Assembly (NCBI GenBank): GCA_019752335.1
Contig: JAIEMJ010000004.1
Coordinates: 62,001 to 126,000, forward strand
Reading direction: 5' to 3'
Length of the DNA: 64,000 bases
Source of the DNA: Bryobacteraceae bacterium
GTDB lineage: Bacteria > Acidobacteriota > Terriglobia > Bryobacterales > Bryobacteraceae
Every line of letters begins with the position of its first letter. Positions within the stretch are counted from its first letter, which is position 1. Shown here one piece after another: positions 58,824 through 64,000 of the stretch. The position numbers were made by a program, and so were the translations under genes. Under the pieces are notes generated by a model. It searched no databases. It had not been told where the DNA came from and saw only the letters and a program-made list of their open reading frames with translations.

Positions 58824-61321
58824 GCCGAAGCCAGTAACCGCGTGGAAGTCAGGTGGCTCAGATAGCGGCTGCTGAGCGCGGTGGAGGCGCTGAAGAGATC
58901 GCCCCGCACGCTGTCGAGGAAGTCGCGCAACTCTTCGCGATCCGCCGATAGTTCATTCGTCTTGCAAAGCCGGATGGCGGTGAGCGCCTTCACAATGTGC
59001 TGCTGCTCTTCCGGCAGGCGCCCGGAAGGATCCTGGCCCGGCAGACGCTTCAGATGCACGGCGAGTTGCTGGATCTGAAAACCGACTGACCGTGGATTGG
59101 CCTCGTCCACCAGCAGCAAATCCAGCACCAGGTCCGCCTGCATAGCCGTGTAATAGCGCATCCGGTAGGTAATGCCGCTATCGGCGATCTGCAGCAGCAT
59201 GTCGAGGGCCGCGTTCTCATCCGTCAGCGCCCCGGCCAGGCCGTGCCGCATCAGTTCTACTAACTGCAGGGCGCGTTCCAGGCGCCGGCCCATGTCGAGG
59301 AACCGCCAACCCTGGCTGCGCGTCATGTTCTCGGTCATCAGTCCCGAGAAGGAGGCGAGGGTGAGGATGGCGCGGTCCAGCGTGTTCAACTGGTCCAACA
59401 GGTGCGCTTCGCCCGAGATCATCCCCGACGGAAACTCCTGGTCCAGCCGGTTCAACAGACGCCACGCATCGCTTGAAAGGCGTTCCTTCAGGCTGCGCGC
59501 CGATCGACGCACCTGCGAAATATTCCAGCTCAGAGCGTTCACCCGCTCGGTATCGAAGACGATCCAGCGCAGCACCCGCTCGAGCCATCGGCGCTGCTCT
59601 GGCACCGGTGCGTGGCTCATCTCGTCGGGCAGATACTCATAGCCGATCAGCAACTCCACCGCCGCCTCGATCGACATGCCGCCGCCGAGGTCAGCCTCGC
59701 TCGACAAGGAAGGCAACAGCACGCGCGCCAGCCTCGCCAGGCTTTCCACCCGCTCCAGATAGCGGCCCAGCCAGAACATGTTGTCCGCCACGCGGCTCGG
59801 CATGTCCGGCGTCCGGGTTACGTCCACGGGCGCGCGCGCCGTCTCCGGCAAAGGCTCTTCCTCACGCTGCGTCAGGATCCAAGTGTCCTTGCTGCCGCCG
59901 CCTTGTTGCAGGCTGACGACCAGCGAATCCTGCGAAGTGGAGATCCGCGTCAGGCCGCCGGGCATCACCACATAGCCGTCGCCGCTCCACACCGCGAAGA
60001 CGCGCAACACCAGGTGCCGCGCTTCCAGGCCTTGTTCCGAAAGCACCGGCGCCGTGGAAAGCGCCATCTGCTCTTGCGCCACAAACTGCGACGGGTTCGC
60101 CTCAATCCGGCGGCGCAGGTCATCTCGGTCCGTGGCGCTCAATTGCGCGGCGAAGATCGGGTGCAGCCCGAAGCGCGGAAAGGCTGGCTTGATCACCAGT
60201 TCGGCCAGATGGTTCAGCACGTAGCGGCACGCTTGCGGCTCGCCGCACCACCAACTCGCCAGCGACGGCACCTTCAGCTTCTCGCTCAACCGGCTTTCGC
60301 AAAGGCCAGGCAAAAAGCCCGACAGCGCCGGAGTCTCCAGTACGCCCGTCCCCAGCGCATTCGCCACCACCACGTTGCCCGCGCGCACCGCGGCCAGCAA
60401 TCCAGGTACGCCCAACACCGAGTCACCACGGAAGGAAAGCGGGTCACAGTAGCTATCGTCCTGCCGCCGCAAGATGATGTCGACCGGCGACAATCCGCCC
60501 AGCGTCTTCAAATAAACCCGCTCGTCGCGCACCACCAGGTCCGCGCCTTCCACCAGCGTGTAGCCGAGATACTTCGCCAGGTAGGCGTGCTCGAAGTACG
60601 CCTCGTTGAACGGCCCTGGCGTTAACAGCACCACCCGCGGACTATCCCGCTTGGTCCTCGTCAATTCGAACAGGCCCTGGCGGTATTCGTGGAAGTACCG
60701 GGTGAGCGGCCGCACGTGGGAGCTTCGAAAGGCCTCGGGCAGAATCTGCGCGCTCACCATTCGATTTTCCAGCGCGTAACCCAGTCCCGAGGGCGTTTGC
60801 GTCCGGTCCGACAGCACCCACCACTGGCCATCGGGTGAACGGCCGAAGTCGGCGGCGTAGTGGTGCAAAAAGACTGACCGTGGCACCGGCAGTCCATGGC
60901 AAGGCCGCAGAAAACCAGGGTTGTGGAAGATCAGTTCCGGCGGCAGCCCCCCGTCGCTCAGGCAGCGTTGCGGGCCATAGATGTCGCCCAGCAGGTGGTT
61001 AAACAACATCGCCCGCTGCAGCACGGCCGCCTCAATGGTCTCCCATTCGTGATCCGCGAGGATCAACGGAATCGGGTCCACCGGCCAGGGCCGCTCTTGC
61101 CCTAAGGGGTCACCGTAGACGTTGAAAGTGATGCCGTTCGCTTGAATCAGTTGGCGCCCGTGTTGCCAACGGCGCGCAAACTGCTGCGGACCCAAACGGG
61201 TCATCGTGTTCGCCAAGCGGCGCCAATGGCGCCGGGGGCGGCCACGCGAATCGAGGACCTCGTCGTAATGCCCCTCCACGGGCGAATAGGTCCAGGCTGT
61301 CGGAGCTACGGCTTCAATCAC
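58820..61321 (-). CDS. Circularly permuted ATP-grasp fused to alpha-E domain
   Basis: An 833-residue fusion. About 80-480 form the CP-ATP-grasp (GITFNVYGDP, WPVDPIPLILADHEW, HHYAADFGRSPDGQWWVLSDRTQTPSGLGYALENR, DIILRRQDDSYCDPL, VVVANALGTGVLETPAL, FVAQEQMALSTAP, LRVFAVWSGDGYVVMPGGLTR). About 510-830 form the alpha-E domain (RVADNMFWLGRYLERVESLARL, MTRSQGWRFLDMGRRLERALQL). In most bacteria these are two genes. Predicted peptide ligase working with the next, overlapping transglutaminase gene. The start is GTG 61321. Confidence 0.9.
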   Translation of the reverse strand: MIEAVAPTAWTYSPVEGHYDEVLDSRGRPRRHWRRLANTMTRLGPQQFARRWQHGRQLIQANGITFNVYGDPLGQERPWPVDPIPLILADHEWETIEAAVLQRAMLFNHLLGDIYGPQRCLSDGGLPPELIFHNPGFLRPCHGLPVPRSVFLHHYAADFGRSPDGQWWVLSDRTQTPSGLGYALENRMVSAQILPEAFRSSHVRPLTRYFHEYRQGLFELTRTKRDSPRVVLLTPGPFNEAYFEHAYLAKYLGYTLVEGADLVVRDERVYLKTLGGLSPVDIILRRQDDSYCDPLSFRGDSVLGVPGLLAAVRAGNVVVANALGTGVLETPALSGFLPGLCESRLSEKLKVPSLASWWCGEPQACRYVLNHLAELVIKPAFPRFGLHPIFAAQLSATDRDDLRRRIEANPSQFVAQEQMALSTAPVLSEQGLEARHLVLRVFAVWSGDGYVVMPGGLTRISTSQDSLVVSLQQGGGSKDTWILTQREEEPLPETARAPVDVTRTPDMPSRVADNMFWLGRYLERVESLARLARVLLPSLSSEADLGGGMSIEAAVELLIGYEYLPDEMSHAPVPEQRRWLERVLRWIVFDTERVNALSWNISQVRRSARSLKERLSSDAWRLLNRLDQEFPSGMISGEAHLLDQLNTLDRAILTLASFSGLMTENMTRSQGWRFLDMGRRLERALQLVELMRHGLAGALTDENAALDMLLQIADSGITYRMRYYTAMQADLVLDLLLVDEANPRSVGFQIQQLAVHLKRLPGQDPSGRLPEEQQHIVKALTAIRLCKTNELSADREELRDFLDSVRGDLFSASTALSSRYLSHLTSTRLLASA

Positions 61322-61345
61322 TATCTTTGTTATTGGACCACAGGT

Positions 61346-62137
61346 TTAACGGGGCTTTAGCGAGGGTCCCGTCGCTCCGCCCAGGCCGGCGAAGCTCTCC
61401 TTGATCTTCACCACCTTGTCGCCATCGAAGGTAACAAACGTAATCTTGCCGGGCGGCTGCCCGTATACCCAATCTTCGAGTTCCACCCCATCCTTGGTCT
61501 CCCTCGACTTACCCCGCGGCCGCCCCATGGCCATGATCACCTGCTCCTTGTCCATGCCTTCCAAGGGGCGCTGTTCCTTGATCGCCTGCTGTACCTCGGG
61601 CTTCATCTGCTCCACGTAGTTCTCCGTGGCGCTGCGTTGCTTTTCGAAGTCGATCGCCGGCGACAGCCACTTCTTCACCTCGGCCACCGTAATACTCTCG
61701 AATTCCTTGGGAAAATGCACGACCACCGAAGTGCCCGCCGGCCCTCCGCGGCGATTGTTGCCAATCGGGACCGTGCGCGTGCTGTTGCCCGTGCCCGCAC
61801 CCACTTGCACGTTCTCATACCACTTGCGCCCGCCCTTGTAGCCACCGTTGATTTGTAGCGTCACCTTGTCATCGTCGATATCGACCTTGGTGATCTGCAC
61901 CAGGTCACCGGTACGCGCGCAAGGGCCTTCGTCGCGCATGCTGGCCGCCCATTGGTCGCGGTCGACGCCGGATTGCGCCGTGATCGTCAGCGCCTTCTTC
62001 GAACGCGGCACCACGATCTTGGCCGTGCCGAACTCGGCCAGCAAACCGCGCATCAACAACAGCCGTTCGTCGTCGGCGATCTTGCCAGCCTCCAGCGCCC
62101 AGGGGCAAAGCGTCAGGCACAAAAGGAAACGTCGCAT
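61346..62137 (-). CDS. Hypothetical secreted protein, 263 aa
   Basis: Not recognised. Signal peptide (MRRFLLCLTLCPWALEAG) follows a GGGAGG site, which fixes ATG 62137 over the longer ORF. The mature part has a beta-rich region (DLVQITKVDIDDDKVTLQINGGYKGGRKWYENVQVGAG), a helical middle and a C-terminal domain GMDKEQVIMAMGRPRGKSRETKDGVELEDWVYGQPPGKITFVTFDGDKVVKIKE resembling the SmpA/OmlA (BamE-like) fold. Probably periplasmic. Close to the ATP-grasp operon on the same strand. Confidence 0.7.
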   Translation of the reverse strand: MRRFLLCLTLCPWALEAGKIADDERLLLMRGLLAEFGTAKIVVPRSKKALTITAQSGVDRDQWAASMRDEGPCARTGDLVQITKVDIDDDKVTLQINGGYKGGRKWYENVQVGAGTGNSTRTVPIGNNRRGGPAGTSVVVHFPKEFESITVAEVKKWLSPAIDFEKQRSATENYVEQMKPEVQQAIKEQRPLEGMDKEQVIMAMGRPRGKSRETKDGVELEDWVYGQPPGKITFVTFDGDKVVKIKESFAGLGGATGPSLKPR

Positions 62138-62210
62138 CAGAACCTCCCGCTTCTCTATTGTACGGGCCCGGACGCCTGCCTGCGATGGGTGTAAATTTGA
62201 GGGAGCTTCT

Positions 62211-64000
62211 ATGTTACGTTTTCTTCTCTTCTCGGCCCTGTCGCTGACCACCGTCATAGCCCAGCCCGTCGACTTTATTCGTGACGTGCAGCCCATCTTC
62301 GCCAAGAGCTGCCTTAGTTGCCACGGCGAGAAGTCCCAGCAGGCCGGTCTGCGGCTAGACGCGAAGGCGTTGGCCTTCGCTGGGGGCCAGTCCGGCAAAG
62401 CGATCCTGCCTGGCCAGGCTGGCGACAGTCCGCTCTATCAGCGTGTGGCGGGCGTGGGCGAACAGGCCCGCATGCCGATGGGCGGCAAAGCACTGCCGGC
62501 CGATCAGGTAGAGATCCTGAAGCGTTGGATTGAACAGGGAGCCAATTGGCCCGACGCCGCCAGCGCCAGCGGCGCGGCGATTAAGAAGCACTGGGCCTTC
62601 GTCGCGCCGGTGCGCGCGCCGCTGCCCGCCGTGAAGAATCTGCCCTGGGTGCGGACGCCCATCGATCGCTTCATTCTGGCTAAGCTGGAGCACGAAGGCC
62701 TGTCGCCTTCGTCCATCGCCAGCAAAACCACGTTGCTCCGCCGCCTCAGCCTGGACCTTACCGGCCTGCCCCCCGCCATTGACGAGATCGATGCCTTCCT
62801 AAGGGACCCGAGTCCGCGGGCGTACGAGAAGCAAGTCGACCGGCTGCTCGCGTCGCCCCACTACGGCGAACGCTGGGGACGCCATTGGCTGGACGCCGCG
62901 CGCTACGCCGATTCCGATGGCTTTGAAAAGGACAAACAGCGTTCGGTCTGGTTCTACCGCGACTGGGTCATCAATGCCCTCAACCGCGACTTACCCTACA
63001 ACCGTTTTCTGATCGAGCAGTTAGCCGGCGACTTACTCCCCAACGCCACCCAAGAGCAAAAAGTCGCCACTGGTTTCTTGCGGAATTCGATGATCAACGA
63101 AGAAGGCGGCGTCGACCCCGAGCAATTCCGCATGGAGAGCATGTTTGACCGCATGGAAGCCATCGGCAAAGGTATGCTCGGCGTGACGATTCAATGCGCT
63201 CAGTGCCACAACCACAAATTCGACCCCATCACCCAGGAAGAGTACTACAAGATCTTCGCCTTCCTGAATAACTCCAGCGAAGGCAGCCTGGCCGTCTACG
63301 GCGCGGAAGAAGAGATGCAACGCGCGAACTTATTCCGTAAAATCCGCGAAATCGAAAACGAGTTACAACACCGCACGCCGGATTGGAAGTCGCGCATGGC
63401 GAAGTGGGAAGCTTCCGTCAAAGATAATCAGCCGAATTGGGTGGTACCCAAAGTGGAGATCGACGATATTTCCACCGGCGGACAGAAGTACATTCCGCAG
63501 CCCGATGGCAGCGTCCTGGCCGCGGGCTACGCCCCGACGAAATTCCGCGTGAAGTTCACCATCACCACGAAAGATACGAATATTCGCGCCTTTCGTCTGG
63601 AACTGATGAACGACCCCAACTTACCGCTCGGCGGTCCGGGAAGGTCGAGCAAGGGTACCGGGGCCTTGACGGAGTTCGAAGTGGAGATCGCGCCCGCCAG
63701 TAATCCAAAGCAAGTCCGCAAAATCAAAGTCGCCAGCGCCACCGCCGACTTGAACCTTCCGGAGCGCGAACTGGACGCCGCTTACTATGACAAGTCCACG
63801 CGGCGCCGTGTGACGGGCCCGATCGACTACGCCATCGACGGCAGTGACGATACCGCGTGGGGCATCGACGCGGGCCCGTACCTCCGCAATCAGCCGCGCA
63901 AGGCCGTCTTTGTGCTCGCCGAGCCCATCGGCGACCCCAACGGTCTCATCATTGATGTCTACCTCAAGCAGAATCACGGCGGCTGGAATAGCGATGACAA
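62211..64000 (+). CDS. PSD1/DUF1549 cytochrome-like protein, 3' cut by window
   Basis: The first 596 codons of a large secreted protein; the frame is open to the window end. Signal peptide (RFLLFSALSLTTVIAQ); a planctomycete-type cytochrome domain with CLSCH (SCLSCHGEKSQQAGLRLD) near residue 34; DUF1549 with [38 protein letters not shown] and the second CAQCH (IQCAQCHNHKFDP); then a beta-rich insert (FRVKFTITTKDTNIRAFRLELM) typical of longer PSD1 proteins. GAGGGAG precedes the ATG. A DUF1553 end and a DUF1501 partner are expected beyond the window. Confidence 0.9.
   Translation, partial: MLRFLLFSALSLTTVIAQPVDFIRDVQPIFAKSCLSCHGEKSQQAGLRLDAKALAFAGGQSGKAILPGQAGDSPLYQRVAGVGEQARMPMGGKALPADQVEILKRWIEQGANWPDAASASGAAIKKHWAFVAPVRAPLPAVKNLPWVRTPIDRFILAKLEHEGLSPSSIASKTTLLRRLSLDLTGLPPAIDEIDAFLRDPSPRAYEKQVDRLLASPHYGERWGRHWLDAARYADSDGFEKDKQRSVWFYRDWVINALNRDLPYNRFLIEQLAGDLLPNATQEQKVATGFLRNSMINEEGGVDPEQFRMESMFDRMEAIGKGMLGVTIQCAQCHNHKFDPITQEEYYKIFAFLNNSSEGSLAVYGAEEEMQRANLFRKIREIENELQHRTPDWKSRMAKWEASVKDNQPNWVVPKVEIDDISTGGQKYIPQPDGSVLAAGYAPTKFRVKFTITTKDTNIRAFRLELMNDPNLPLGGPGRSSKGTGALTEFEVEIAPASNPKQVRKIKVASATADLNLPERELDAAYYDKSTRRRVTGPIDYAIDGSDDTAWGIDAGPYLRNQPRKAVFVLAEPIGDPNGLIIDVYLKQNHGGWNSDD

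Overview
The window looks like chromosomal DNA of an Acidobacteriota of the Bryobacterales/Solibacter type. This is inferred from gene content, not from a marker gene. It carries large TonB-dependent receptors with a carboxypeptidase-like N-terminal domain, several DUF1501 / planctomycete-cytochrome (PSD1, DUF1549/DUF1553) proteins, many Uma2 and DUF433/DUF5615 genes, GC-rich codon usage and mostly short operons. No CRISPR array, rRNA, prophage or replication origin was seen. One tRNA, tRNA-Ser(GGA), is present.

Layout. 0-8.6 kb: the end of a YmdB-type phosphodiesterase, a hybrid histidine kinase, a mobA / MlaF-like ABC ATPase pair, and two cell-wall enzymes (lytic transglycosylase, AMIN-domain amidase). 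8.6-18.6 kb: a TonB receptor, a Tat-exported HisC-like aminotransferase, a STAS-less SulP transporter and the sdhCAB operon. 18.6-26.3 kb: secreted or periplasmic enzymes (beta-propeller/phosphoesterase, NIPSNAP, hydrolases, a SUMF1-fold protein, PaiB-like, DUF1080). 26.3-33 kb: an accessory region with a probable sigma-54-driven orphan transcript, a decayed toxin-antitoxin (TA) module, an intact RelE/HigA module, DUF433/DUF5615, Uma2 genes, an IS3 remnant and unrecognised genes. 33-36.5 kb: an ArsR-methyltransferase fusion divergent from ahcY over nested operator dyads, then a repeat-rich gap and another Uma2 gene. 36.5-44.6 kb: a DUF1501/PSD1 pair, pgi, and a TonB receptor that has lost its N-terminal half. 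44.6-47.3 kb: tRNA-Ser, a duplicated 3' scrap of uxaA, a DUF433/DUF5615 cassette and intact uxaA. 47.3-55.4 kb: another TonB receptor, a palindrome-rich gap, then a CHAT/TPR protease-like gene with a sigma factor and a zinc-finger anti-sigma-like protein. 55.4-64 kb: a TetR-controlled membrane protein, a TPR-like secreted protein, the ATP-grasp/alpha-E plus transglutaminase pair, and the start of another PSD1 gene.

Two themes stand out. First, about eighteen genes have a TANNNT-like -10 hexamer only 6-10 bases before the start codon, often with an upstream TGN. That suggests frequent leaderless transcription and helps choose starts. Second, the accessory stretches hold TA modules in several states: intact, internally deleted, and with a remodelled N-terminus. 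In both RelE-type modules the operator palindrome lies inside the 17-bp promoter spacer.

The strongest candidates for something undescribed are the sigma-54-driven unit at 26.44-26.71 kb and the CHAT/sigma/anti-sigma locus at 51.5-55.4 kb.
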